Source: Druceiella hillmani
Taxonomy: Eukaryota; Arthropoda; Insecta; Lepidoptera; Hepialidae
Direction of reading: 5' to 3'
DNA length: 64,000 nt
Assembly: GCA_039881145.1 (NCBI GenBank)
Contig: JAYKKI010000060.1
Location: forward strand, 8,208,501 to 8,272,500
The notes under the pieces are model-generated. The model was not told the origin of the DNA, searched no databases, and was given only the letters and a program-made list of their open reading frames with translations. Position numbers and translations under genes: made by a program. Shown here piece by piece: positions 1 through 40,590 of this stretch. Numbering within the stretch: position 1 is the stretch's first letter; each line of letters begins with the position of its first letter.

Positions 1-359
1 CTATCTAATGGAAAAATCAGCCAAAAAATTGCTCTTTTCCTTTTTTATTTCATAAACAATAGGTCAGAAAAATCTAAAAGGTACTCTAGAAAATTAATTG
101 TGAAGATAATTTATTGAAGAAAATAAGTTTATATAAAGTCAATGTTATGATGAGTAATTTTGATACTGTGTGATATATACAAGTGAGGCTTACAAAGCGA
201 TATATTTGGAAAAACATTATTTTATGATTATCGACCTTTTATATGTTGAGTGAGGGCACGATATCTTTTGAATCTTTTCAGCCCTTATTGAGAAAATCAA
301 AACAAAGCAAATTTTAGCTTCCCCTTTTATTTCGAGGCTTAGCATTAAAATAACCTTAT

Positions 360-1192
360 CTCATTTTATTAATTTATAAAATAGAAATAAAAGAAATTTA
401 ATTGCCTCGGTATTTTTTTATTGTTTTTAGCATGTAAGACTTTCTGTGGATGGCCGGTTGCAACTTTTCCACAAAATATATTTCTATCGGAAATAGGAGC
501 GTGCTAGCATGCTATCTGTGTGATTACTATGCTGTCTTCGTGTTCCTGCTCCTTTGCGTCCTCATTTCATTTTATTACTTTATAAAATAAAAATAAAAAA
601 AATTTCAATTGTATTCGTATATTTTTATTGTTTTTTACATGTAAGACTTTCTGTCAACAGCCGGTTGCAACTTTTCGACAAAATATATTTCTATCGGCAA
701 TAGGAGCGTGACAGCATGCTATCTGTGTGATTACTATGCTGTCTTCGTGTTCCTGCTCGTTTGCGTCCTCATTTCATTTTATTACTTTATAAAATAAAAA
801 TAAAAAAAATTTCAATTGTATTCGTATATTTTTATTGTTTTTTACATGTAAGACTTTCTGTCGACGGCCGGTTGCAACTTTTCGACAAAATATATTTCTA
901 TCGGCAATAGGAGCGTGCCAGCATGCTATCTGTGTGATTACTATACTGTCTTCGTGTTCCTGCTCGTTTGCGTCCTCATTTCATTTTATTACTTTATAAA
1001 ATAAAAATAAAAAAAATTTCAATTGTATTCGTATATTTTTATTGTTTTTTACATGTAAGACTTTCTGTCGACGGCCGGTTGCAACTTTTCGACAAAATAT
1101 ATTTCTATCGGCAATAGGAGCGTGACAGCATGCTATCTGTGTGATTACTATGCTGTCTTCGTGTTCCTGCTCGTTTGCTTCCTCAGCGCAAG
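360..1192. repeat. Tandem array, 207-bp unit, about 4 copies
   Basis: The start ctcatttcattttatt recurs at 561, 768 and 975, exactly 207 bp apart; a more diverged copy begins near 360. Each unit carries tgtaagactttctgt, tttctatcgg and agcatgctatctgtgtga. The last unit ends near 1192, where the sequence switches to ...gcttcctcagcgcaag. Units 2-4 are nearly identical and unit 1 is the oldest. Confidence 0.9.
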
Positions 1193-1572
1193 TATTTTAT
1201 AGTTGAACTGAAGTATACCTCGCTACGGTCTATTGAGCGCTGTAATGGCGGCGCTTGTCTTTGCATGTCAATGTCTGCCGTTCGTCGTAGCTTAACGGCT
1301 GGTCGCTTTCTTGTTATTTTTAACCAACTTTAAAGAGGAAGACGTTATCCGTGAAATATTTTTATTTATTCATTATCGAATATCTATAAGATGATTAAGT
1401 TACAGTTTTTAAAAATGTATTATGAATACTAGCTTTACGATAAAATAAAATAAATATTAAATAAAATGATGATTATTGAATATATTTGGCGTTAATTTTG
1501 TAGAAATTCATTATTCACAATTAAATGAAACTACGTGATGTAATATTATTTCTACTATCTTTAATTTCTTTA

Positions 1573-1613
1573 CCACGACCTAGGTTTCGTTGTATTACAA
1601 CATCTTCAGGTGG
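1573..1613 (-). ncRNA. Hammerhead-like ribozyme motif, foldback 1 left arm
   Basis: On the minus strand: CCAC, core CTGAAGA, an extra T, stem II GTTGT/ACAAC with an AAT loop, core GAAA, mini-stem CC-TA-GG, TC, then GTGG pairing with the initial CCAC. This is the type I hammerhead layout with a very short helix III. Predicted cleavage is after the C at 1577. Minimal hammerheads are known in Penelope-like elements. The extra T after A9 and the 2-nt loop III leave activity uncertain. Confidence 0.6.
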
Positions 1614-1657
1614 GATATAAGCAAAGATCTGGGATATAAGCAATCTTTGCTTATATC

Positions 1658-1698
1658 CCACCTGAAGATGTTGTAATACAACGAAACCTAGGTCGTGG
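1658..1698 (+). ncRNA. Hammerhead-like ribozyme motif, foldback 1 right arm
   Basis: Same 41-nt motif on the plus strand: CCAC 1658-1661, CTGAAGA 1662-1668, stem II, GAAA, CCTAGG, TC (cleavage after 1694), GTGG 1695-1698. It is identical to the left-arm copy. Transcription of the whole foldback in either direction yields one sense and one antisense motif, which would compete through the long hairpin. Confidence 0.6.
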
Positions 1699-1765
1699 TA
1701 AAGAAATTAAAGATAGTAGAAATAATACTATATCACGTAGTTTCATTTAATTGTGAATGATGATT

Positions 1766-3030
1766 ATTGTTAACCGTTATACGTCAAAACATTTTTTTGA
1801 CAATAGATTAAATTGATGGCTTTGGCATCATAACGTACGCTAATAGATGTCGTCGTTAAATCCGTGTAGTAGATTTTTCCTGATTGAAGAACAAATAATA
1901 GACAGACAGGTAAAAATGATGAAAGTAGTTTCCTGGCTTTTATTAACATTCTTTGCGCTAAATTAAGCATTTCTTTGAAATATTTTCCAAGTAAGAAATT
2001 CACTCTGTTGTAGTTTTATATATATATATATATAAACAAATTCAACTAATATTAAAATCGATCTGTAAATTTTATGGAATCACTTTGTTTTCAGCGAATT
2101 AATTTTATTAGTGTATTAATTTTTTCAATGAATTAGTTTATTTAGTGAATTAGTTTTTTCAGTGAATCAATTTTTGTTTTTAAATATACGGATGGAGTGA
2201 TGTCGGGACATAATAATTTTATATAGGGATAAATATGTCAGTGTGTTCGAAATGGTAGTTAATAAAAAAAACCGTAAAGTTATTTGACGCTAACAAAAAT
2301 AATAATATTTTAGATTATATATGAAAGACGCGAAAATAATTTATAATATTTAAAATTCCAAAATTATTTTTTTGCGGAAAAAGAATTGAAAATCTGAAGG
2401 TTTGGTTGAATTTTTGAAAATCTCAAGGTTTGGTAATTTTTTTTAAATGTTGGCTTCTATTTTGAATTTGACTGGAAATATTTTCATAAAATTTTTACAA
2501 AACTTTAATTTGTTTAAGGTTTTTTATTTTAGACTTATGTTGACTTTTAAAGAACTCTGTATAAGCTTAAAATACGGAACCCTCATAGGTTTGAATTATT
2601 CATCAATTCGTCCGTTTATCTGTCAAAGTCCTTTTTCGAGAAGTGAATTAGGATATCAAATTAAAAATAATATCTTACAGTATTTTAAGTTTTTTGATGC
2701 ATGAAACAAAATATATAATAGCCTTTTGAAAAGTATTTTTTAATTCATACCATAACCTCACTCACTGATCATCAAAACCTATAAGGTACTTCCGATTGAC
2801 CTGCAATCTTGAAAGTCGATATAATGAGAGATCATATAGTATTAAGTTAATCAATTATTTCTAATTACACCTTTTTTTATAATTACTTTGATTTTACACC
2901 TGTGAAAGGTAGCAATTTATTTGTTTTGTGAAAAATTAATATTTGTGAATAGTTTTTCATGTTTAATTAGAGATACTGTGTACCCTTAAACGCTTAAAGT
3001 TTCACTTGCGTTCGACAAGTTTTTTTTTAA
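1766..3030. other. AT-rich intergenic DNA, no gene seen
   Basis: The open frames here are short and A/T-driven, with no motif I recognise. A short TA run lies near 2019-2034. Confidence 0.6.
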
Positions 3031-3406
3031 TCGGTCTCTATGGTAAACAGAACATAATTGACTTTATTTCTGGTCATTCGGTCTCTACGGTAAGTGGAAC
3101 ATAATTGACTTTATTTCTGGTCATTCGGTCTGTACAGTGAGCAGAACATAATTGACTTTATTTCTGGTCATTCGGTTTATACAGTAAGCGGAACATAATT
3201 GAGTTTATTTCTGGTCATTCGGTCTATACAGTAAGCGGAACATAATTGAGTTTATTTCTGATCATTCGATCTGTGCTGTAAGCTGAAGATAATTTACTTT
3301 ATTTCTTGTCATTCGGTCTATATAGTAAGCGGAACATAATTGAGTTTATTTCTGGTCATTCGGTCTGTACAGTAAGTGGAACATAATTGACTTTATTTTT
3401 GGTCAA
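3031..3406. repeat. Tandem array, 47-bp unit, 8 copies
   Basis: tcggtc starts units at 3031, 3078, 3125, 3172, 3219, 3266, 3313 and 3360, an exact 47-bp step. Each unit carries gaacataattgactttattt. Variation is mostly point changes (ctctac / tgtaca / tatata) near the start of the unit. Confidence 0.92.
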
Positions 3407-5493
3407 TCGCGAGATGATATTGTTAAATATTGACATCGATGTAAATGCGCCACCCTTGAACTTTCCAATATAAATTATTTCATAAAAAATTCCCCAGTAA
3501 AAACTATTGCCTGAAAATTTTCCATAATTAAATTCATTTTATAGAATAAATACAATTTTCAAATCGCCGACGAAATTATGAGACCAATAATCTATTCGAG
3601 ATTTCAGGGCAATAACATATTAAAGAAAACTAATTTTCGAAATTTGTATGCAGTTTTCTATTGCTATGGCCGGTTATAAAATTTTTTAGTATCATTTAAT
3701 ATTTTGAGTATATTTTGAGTATAATATTTTGGGAAGGAAAAGAAAAAAAAATCACTTTATTAAAATATAATGTAAAACATTGTTTTAACGACATTTGGTA
3801 AAGGTTTACAAAAATATCATAAACTATAGATAAAAATGCTTTTGTTCAATTATGGGTAAGACATTGTTTTTCTTCTTTATTATTTTTTTTAGCAGAAAGA
3901 TAAATTATATAAAAATATTGTTCAATTATGGGTAAAACATTTTTTTGTCTATTTATTATTTTTTATAAATTACATAAATATATCTAAAAAGAAAAACTGA
4001 AGCCGTGAAATTGAAGATATATAACTATAGATACATATAAAACTATAATGTCACGTGTCTATATATCCCAAAGATTTGCAAATAAAATGATTAAGGATAA
4101 ATACCAGAACCTATTAAGACCACTTCTGATTTTTTTTCTGTTTGTGTGTATTTTAAACGGTGCGATGAAGTCTTTCATCCGAAAGAAATGGGCATGGTTA
4201 GAGAGAAAACGTGAAATGGTACGAAAAAGTTAGGTACTTGAGTAACGTAGGCAGATACAAACCAAATTATATTATATCATGGTGACGGTGATATTTTAAT
4301 AGAATCAAAATCCTTCCGTGACAAAAAAATTGTTCTCCTTATTTAGGTTTTGTTTTTCCACTTTTTGTGCATATGTATGAATAATAACCTTTTTTTAGAT
4401 GTCGAAGATACATGGGTTCGTAAAGAAACGACGTCATCTGCGGAAAATTCAGACAATTAGAGCTATTTCCGTTTATAGCAGATAGGCTTGTTTTTCTAAT
4501 TCTAAAATAAAGTTCTATAATACTGTACGATTTATGCGAAGCCATTATTTTATATGATATTAAGTAGATAAAGATGAAACCTTAATCAATTTAGCAAGGT
4601 GTCCTCTATGCAATGATTTTCTTAAATTAGTTTCCTAAAAGATAATAAAATAATATAATTTTTTAGTCCTTTGCGTGACGTTTACTAGAAATATACTTTT
4701 CACTCTGACATTGCGACTGATACATGTGGGAAGAAATTATTTCAGTCTAAGCAATATTCGATTCTAAAGTATTTATAATTTTTAATATTTATCATTTTTA
4801 AAATAATAATTTTATAATTTTTAAAATAACTAACACTTTCTAAATAACTAATATTTTGGAAAGTATTGTATAAATTGTAACATCGAACATTAAAGGACTT
4901 TTCCAAATTTTGTACACTTGCAGCCGTTCCCAAAGTTTTTGGTACTTCATTTGCGGAATTAATTTCCGCAAATGAAGTACGTTTATGCTCCCCTCATTCT
5001 AAGTAATCATTCTATACTTTTTGAGAACGGGAACAACAATTTACTGGGACGTTTGTGCTAATAACTTTAGTAGGAAATCTGTAATATTTATTCGGTTTGC
5101 GCCTTATTCGATAAACTATGAAAACTCTCATTATTACAATATGAAAACTAAACAAAATTGTCTTTTATATACTCGTATATATAATTTACAAGAAAAAGTA
5201 TTTTTATTGCCTATCATCTCTATAGGTATGGTATAGATTTTAATTTTTCCACTATTCAAACTTACTACCTGAACCATTTTAGCCGCAAGATGACTGTGAA
5301 AGAAATGAGCCACAGAGCTATTTAGCTTTAAAAAGGCGTATGATATACTGATAATTCACGCGTTTGTGCTCAAATAAGCGGCGTAATCAAACTGAATATA
5401 AATCAGTGTAATATAAAGTTTGCCGCAGCGCCTAGCTCTTTTGATGACAAAATATACGAGTTTTTATTTTATGTAAATTATTTAACTTTTTCA
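3407..5493. other. AT-rich intergenic DNA with one perfect hairpin
   Basis: No coding region I can support. The 61-codon plus-strand frame at 4048-4233 has a hydrophobic middle but no neighbours or homology I recognise. A perfect hairpin lies at 4942-4980. Confidence 0.6.
4942..4980. repeat. Perfect hairpin, 17-bp arms, 5-nt loop
   Basis: GTACTTCATTTGCGGAA is followed by TTAAT and its exact reverse complement. It is more GC-rich than the surroundings. Confidence 0.85.
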
Positions 5494-5602
5494 GGCCGAT
5501 ATTGGACAAAATTAATTTCAAAAACAAGGAAAATATACAGTTAGCACCGACATCCAGCTCAGGTCATGGTGCCAAGCCAAATCTTGCTTCAAAGAATACT
5601 GA
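5494..5602 (+). other. Isolated exon-like segment of an unidentified plus-strand gene
   Basis: The sequence between ttatttaactttttcag and a strong donor (GAG then gtaagatatg) is open. It codes PILDKINFKNKENIQLAPTS and continues to ...GAKPNLASKNTE. It is richer in GC than its flanks. A possible next exon starts at 5880 after tatttgcag and, in phase, reads TPQLNRIFQSMVT then TGA (5919-5921). I do not recognise the peptide. It may be the 5' exon of the MULE that follows, or the end of a host gene whose other exons lie outside the window. Confidence 0.35.
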
Positions 5603-5939
5603 GGTAAGATATGTAATTTTGAGTAAGTTTAATCCTATATATCCATATTCAAATGTTAGTACAAAATTTCATTCACTGGGCATTGTTTAATCGGTGTTTT
5701 GCGATACAACATATTAAAGTAGTTACCTTGCATTCCTTTCAAACAAAGTCAGCTTTTACGACACGTATCATGTAAATCGAAAATATTAACTTAACGGCAG
5801 AAATGTCATATCCTTCTGACTGCATCAGACTAATGGTCTACTTCTTAATCATCTTAATCGTTTCCTTTTATATTTGCAGACTCCGCAACTGAATAGAATA
5901 TTTCAATCCATGGTAACATGAACAGCAATTTATCGTATA

Positions 5940-7130
5940 TCACAAGAGTAAACTAGAAGAGGAATGGATTCCAGTCCACATTTTTTTAAAATTGTTGCAT
6001 GTGTGGATCTCATTTTGCATTGAGAACATCTGTGAGTAAGGAAAGATTGATAGATGTTAATCAAAGAGCAATCTCAAGTTTGAGACTATTTATGCTGAAT
6101 TCAGCCATTTACAAACATAAACTGTTATATCCCGGGTCTCTTTAGGAGATTGTGTAGTTCTGTCCATGACAAACAAACTGTAGAGCAAACAATGACTGAA
6201 GCTGTAGAGAACGAGTCATATCAAGCTATTTCCCAAAAACAACGTAAATGAGAAGAGTATACCTATGATTACTGTAGAAAATAGTTTTTGGTGGTCTAAA
6301 CAATTATATAATATGAACTGTAATGCTCCATCTGGTGCAGCAGTAATTGGTTAAAAAACAGGAAAATACCTTTATGGAAGAATAAATATTATATTTCGTG
6401 TACTTTACCTTCTAATAAGTTTGTTTCTCCGTCTGCATAAAAGAGCTATAAAAATATTTTTAGAGAGGTTTAAAAATTAATTAACAAGGGAACTTATAAA
6501 CGATAAATTTATTTCTGACGAGGAGTACAAAAAAATTACAGTTATAACATTACAAATGCAAAATCGAATATAAAAATAATTTTTAAACGTAAACAAGTGT
6601 AAACGGCTTGAAAATGCAATTTACTTTATGAGATCACATGCTTTGTTTGCAAAAACAACTTCATATACAGCTTTCTGTATTGAAAGATCTAAATAACGGC
6701 CAGATTTGTTAACAGTCTCACATGGCCAACGATTTGTTTGAAAGAACAAAAGTGCATTTTGAATTAAAACGACGTTCACTTCTTTCCATTTTGTGGAGTG
6801 GGAGTGATCATGGGCTGGAAATGCGACGGAAACTTTTTACTTCTTCTGTATTTTAAAAAAGAAGTCCAAAGTTTTCATTGCATTTTGCAAAGAATGTAAA
6901 CATCTTCTTACGATCAGTTGTGTATCTTTCTTTCGAAGCATACTGCATGAGTCTCAGTTGGATAATACACCGTCTATAAAATATAGCCCCTACAATGAAC
7001 AAGCATTACAAAAATTGTGTCAACGAATGGGATTTCTTATTGACCAATGGGGTTTCCTTGTTGATGTACTTTATTGTTTCTTAGGAGTTATGCTGGATGG
7101 AAAAGAGCAAGTTGTTTAGTTGAAATTAAA
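5940..7130 (+). pseudogene. Broken Mutator-like (MULE) transposase
   Basis: Translated fragments in shifting frames match the Mutator-type transposase found in many arthropods. Near 5990-6090 CCMCGSHFALRTS is followed by KERLIDVNQRAISSLRLF: a zinc-binding MCG motif and the start of the domain. QTVEQTMTEAVENE follows near 6176-6214. At 6241-6390 one frame reads NVNEKSIPMITVENSFWWSK, then QLYNMNCNAPSGAAVIG, a stop, and KTGKYLYGRIN. This lines up with the family's IPVI.V..DG.WSKRSYG..Y.ALSG.A.IIG.RTGK block. Stops and frameshifts are frequent, and the following KYC..C motif is destroyed. The part past 6420 is only suspected to belong. Confidence 0.65.
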
Positions 7131-8040
7131 TATTTTTAATCTGTCGCTGATATATCAATAGAATATGCCATAGGAATTGAAAAAAAAATTGGAAGAAAAA
7201 TAGCGACGGGCAGCTGACCTTTAATAAAAACCATGATTGGTATTACCAATTACAAGATCAGGTGAATATAAAAAAAAATTAAACAAATTTTTAAAATTAA
7301 TTTTACGCCAGTGTTGGAATATATAATTGAAAGAATAAATTCAATATTTGATGTAACTGGAAAATGTCATTCTTCAGAATCAGTCTCATTTAGTTCATTT
7401 GTTTAGAAAAAAATGTTCGATAATCATCACAACTATGAGGATTTTTAGTAGATTTTCTAGATTTCATTTCTTTCTAAATTAACTATAAAAGAATAGCTGA
7501 ACGAATACAAAACGAGAAGATTTTATTAGAAAAAAATAGAAGAAATGGGAAACATGATCTTTCTTATTAGAAAAGACTTACTTATTAATATTTGAAAATT
7601 AAGCAAGGAAAATTCGCGAAATATTTTAATACACATCCTTGTTCTTTTGTAAAAATACTGTACATATTTTCAAAAACCGAACAATTGCTAATTGGATTCA
7701 CTCACGAAGGGGTCCGTAGCACCAACCAATATTGAATTTACAAGTTTGTATTTCTCAAAGACTTAGTGAAAATAAAGTTATAGCCGCGGTTGGTACTAAA
7801 AATATCTTATATCTCAAAAACTGCACAACATATTTTAGTCAAATCAACTTTCACCAATTTTATTCCAAGTTTATTTTAAGTTCTGCGACCTTATTATGTT
7901 TTACAATTTTATACAAGTTAGTTGTAAAGTTAGAGGGGAGGGACACACTTTCCAAGATTTTAGAAGCACGTATCTCACTATTGACTTAAATAAAAAAGTT
8001 ATTTTGGAACCTCAATAGCATTTCTAAGATCTATAGATCT
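7131..8040. other. AT-rich DNA, nothing recognised
   Basis: Possible tail of the MULE relic. The 85-codon plus frame at 7732-7989 has no recognisable features. Confidence 0.5.
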
Positions 8041-8049
8041 ATATAACGA

Positions 8050-8310
8050 TACATGCCACAGGTTTTTTTTCATCCCTCAGTTACATGTATGCCACGAGTG
8101 CCACCCCAAATATTTTTTTTCATAAATTCACTATTTCATTGTATAGCGGTTCATATAGGACAACTACTATCCAAATTTCATCTATATAATATTAATAGTA
8201 CTCCTAGTAAAATGGCTGTGACATACGGACAGGCAGACGGACAGGCAGGATGAAATTATGAGGGTTTAATTTTTGCCGTTATGCCACGGAAACCTAAAAA
8301 ATGGACTTAA
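8050..8310 (+). repeat. Dispersed insect repeat with GGACAGGCAGAC track
   Basis: The block runs from cgatacatgccac through aaaatggctgtgacatac and a run of ggacaggcagacggac units, to gggtttaatttttgccg and ccacggaaacctaaaaa. I know very similar blocks, ending in a TACGGAACCCTAAAAA-type sequence, as dispersed repeats of Lepidoptera and some other insects. This copy is worn. It has no coding capacity that I can see. Confidence 0.5.
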
Positions 8311-8669
8311 CGGATTGAACAAAATTATCACCAATTATTTGTTTTCATAAGCACATTAATTTATCGATTCCTGGGTTACAAATCATCTGTTCCGTAGATG
8401 TTAATCCTTCTACGACGTACGTAATTATAGTGATCTTTTCAATAACCGTAATAACCATAAAAACCTGTTCAGTTTTCCAAAGTACGGCTTTACCCTGAAT
8501 TGTTTAATTACGAAGTGATAGAATCATCTGCAAAATTTTTGGTTAGTTATAAAATTTCCTATAAACTATAATAAATATCCAAATACCTACTAAAAGTACG
8601 GGTTTCCTAGGAATAAATTAAAATATTTTTTTTCCTTAAACTAGACAAAGAATAAGATTGCTAGACTTC

Positions 8670-9050
8670 TTAAGTACCAAATCTTTGCAGGGTACAAATC
8701 CATCAAGATAAATATAATATGAGAGATTAAGCATTCGGGTAAAATATAATATGGCTATTTTATTTCAAAATAGCCAAATCTTTGCAGGGTACAAATCCAT
8801 CAATAAAGATAAATATAATATGAGAGATTAAGCATTCGGGTAAAATATAATATGGCTATTTTATTTCAAAATAGCCAAATCTTTGCAGGGTACAAATCCA
8901 TCAATAAAGATAAATATAATATGAGAGATTAAGCATTCGGGTAAAATATAATATGGCTATTTTGCAGGATATAAATCCATCAATAAAGATAAATATAATA
9001 TGAGAGATTAAGCATTCGGGTAAAATATAATATGGCCATTTTATTTCACA
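8670..9050. repeat. Tandem array, unit about 79-101 bp, 4 copies
   Basis: tttgcaggg(t/a)a recurs at about 8684, 8781, 8882 and 8961. Each unit contains gataaatataatatgagag and attaagcattcgggtaaa. The first copy lacks 4 nt and the third step is shortened by a 22-nt deletion, so unit length varies. Confidence 0.88.
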
Positions 9051-11674
9051 AAGGTTGATAAATATAATATGACGTTTTGTGTCATAGAGGAGAATAAATT
9101 TTGCTTTATATGCTTGAAATTATATGATTTTTATTTTGCGTGTCATGAATTTTTATTTCAAATTGGGTCACAGAGCATAGAGAGAATATAGCCCAAAAAG
9201 GGAAATACGTAACTAAACAAAACCTTGAACCAAACCTTCTTACCGTTCCAGTAAACATATAAACCTTAAGTTAAGTCATTCTCCCAATGAAATAATAGAT
9301 GGCGCTGTAGCCATTACAGTTTTCTCCGTAGTTCTCTTATTTTCCACCGAAAATTATCGTCGCCCTCATCCCTGTTATAACGTATACCGTATTTCTGAGA
9401 CGATTTAACTTAGATGTACTTTTTAACCGATTTACTTATTAACATCTTAAGTTCTGCGGAAATTGAGTAGTGGTGATGGGAGTATTCACATTTATCCTTA
9501 TTCATATTTTCACACAACTTAAACTATTTTGGAAATTCACGTTTCTTAAAAATATTGTTTTGTTTGGTATACTGAATAAATTAAGACTTTTGATCGAGGA
9601 CTCATCTTCTTATTGTCAAGAAAAGCTTATTAAATATAAGTAGAACTGGTATGATAATAGTTTCATGTACTCAGGTACATTTACCATCGCTTAAATATAT
9701 TGTATGGTACATCGTTTCAAATTCACTGGCAAACTTTAGGTAAACTCTTGTAAGGTTAATTACTATATATAAGTTATTTACTATATATAACTATAATAAG
9801 GCTAATAACTATATTACAAAAAAAAATAAAAACAATTATTTTAGAACTAATATAGCTCGTTTTTTTATTTGTTGCTCCCATTGAGTGGTGGACAATGCGA
9901 CTGGAGCAGAATTTCTTCGATTATTTTATTAAACGTTATAAAAAAAATCCCATTTAAGAAAGCACGAAAAAGGAAAAGTCTTGAAAAAGTTACCTATTTT
10001 ATCCATCTCTACGTGTATTTACATCATTTCTAAATTTGTGTAGATTTTCTACATAAATTTAAGAAACCGAATTGTTACAAGTGGTTTTAAATCGCATTCC
10101 AAAAATTTTTTCTTCGTTTGCACCCTCTAAATTTGAGATATACGTCAAAAACAGCTTGTTATTTAGATACTCGTAGCTTAATAAGCTCCAAAATGTGACT
10201 AAATTTGATGCTTCTACGTCAAAGGGTTTATGAGAAAAGCGACTGTTACTTATAGAAATGGTCTCATAAGTGTTTCGTTTTTTTTAATTACATGAACCTA
10301 AAAAAACATACTTACATTGTTTTTCCAGTCTTGTTATTTACAACTCTCAGTAATTTGGGAATAAAATAAAAGAACATCCTACTGCTTTCCCTAAGTATGA
10401 GCTATTTAATAGGAAAAATTGATAAAAAAAGAAAAATTCAAACTGTAAAATTGTTTTTACATAAAAGCGGCCCCCAATTAAAAGTCAAATTTTATTGACA
10501 TCCGGTAAAAAAATCATATCCGATAGAATTTGGAAAAAGAAATTGCATTACATGTAAAAGACAAAATTATAATAAATTTAAATATAAATTAAACAAAGTT
10601 TTGTACAAAAATAGTTTTATTCATATAGCATAATTTAAAAATAAATAATTCAATAAATACTTAACATAAATATAAGGTAATAATCAGTCATATTTGCTAT
10701 TAAAGAAAAACTTGTTTCTTTAATGTGGTACATTGGTTGTTCGTATTTTTTCATCGTTACACACTTTCAGTTTATTGAATGTGGACAGTTATATGATTTT
10801 TACCAATATACCTTTTGGACCTCTTATTCACAATAATTCCTGATTTATATAAATAATATACAGAGAAATACATAATTTTAACGCCGACATAAGAAAAATT
10901 CTACTTGTTATAATCTTTGTCTGCGACCAAATTACAAAAGTGAAAATTTATTGAAGTAAAGAGCCTTTTGAGAAGTTGAAATGAAAATTATCTAATTTTT
11001 CGGTGGGAAGTCCTATTACGAAACGGATAGACAGTATTTTGTAGAACTTACCTTATAGCCAATAATATCGGGTAAATTGTTTAGCAAAGTTCATTCGCAT
11101 TAACACATATATGCTAAATTATAGGAATACACTTTAAAATCCTTCACATATATATGAGCGAACATATTATATTTTGGAGAAAATGTTTCAAGTTCAGCGC
11201 AAATATATGTACTAATTGATACTTTTAGTTTATTATCTTTGACGATTAACTTTCACTTAAACCACCGTAGCTAGACAAAATTCCTAGTTAAAATGGAATA
11301 TGAACTATAAGTTTGTATAATATCCTTTATGCGTATAGCTTCTGTCTCTAGGGAGTTTAGTCCTGAGACTGATGAGCGTATCTGTATTGTTACAGCGGAT
11401 CCATAGATCCCATATGCTATTCCTGTAGAATAGCATAGATTCATGATAATTCGTATTACGCACAATATTTTTTAGTGTTTCACTACACTATAATAAAACA
11501 CTGATAAAATGTTAATAAAAATTAATTTTGATGAAACAATTTATCGCTGTTACGACAACATCCCATATTGTTATATCATACAACTTGAAATTTTTTAAAC
11601 CATTTTATGGCAACATATTTTCTATATGTTTTCATATATCGTCGCTTTTAATAAATAATATTCTTTTTCTCACA
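9051..11674. other. AT-rich DNA downstream of the Osiris gene, no gene seen
   Basis: I found no coding segment with homology. A minus-strand frame at 11271-11465 (ending LETEAIRIKDIIQTYSSYS...) is locally richer in GC but is unassigned. Confidence 0.5.
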
Positions 11675-11680
11675 TTTATT
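11675..11680 (-). terminator. Probable polyadenylation signal AATAAA of the Osiris gene
   Basis: AATAAA on the minus strand lies 73 nt past the stop codon at 11753. It is a canonical hexamer at a plausible distance, but such hexamers are common by chance in DNA this AT-rich. Confidence 0.45.
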
Positions 11681-11752
11681 TTGACTTATGTAACCTCTCG
11701 TCATATAATTAAACTTAATTATTAAAGTTTGCTAGATTATTATTCCATTGAT

Positions 11753-40575
<28,823 letters not shown>

Positions 40576-40590
40576 GTTTGTGCTATATTT

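Larger units (their letters stand above)
1477..1765. mobile_element. Foldback element 1, two inverted copies of a Penelope-like 3' end
   Basis: Two arms of about 130 bp are near-perfect inverted copies around a centre near 1620-1645. The left arm read on the minus strand and the right arm read on the plus strand both give ATATCCCACCTGAAGA..., then CAACGAAACCTAGGTCGTGG, TAAAGAAATTAAAGATAG and CACGTAGTTTCATTTAATTG. The same 3' sequence follows the GIY-YIG relic at 61.35-61.48 kb, so the arms look like 5'-truncated Penelope-like element ends joined head to head. There is no coding capacity. Confidence 0.8.

Noticed and set aside
3031..3406. CRISPR-like regular repeats of 47 bp
   Set aside because: There are no unique spacers: whole units repeat head to tail, no cas genes are present, and the DNA is clearly insect nuclear.
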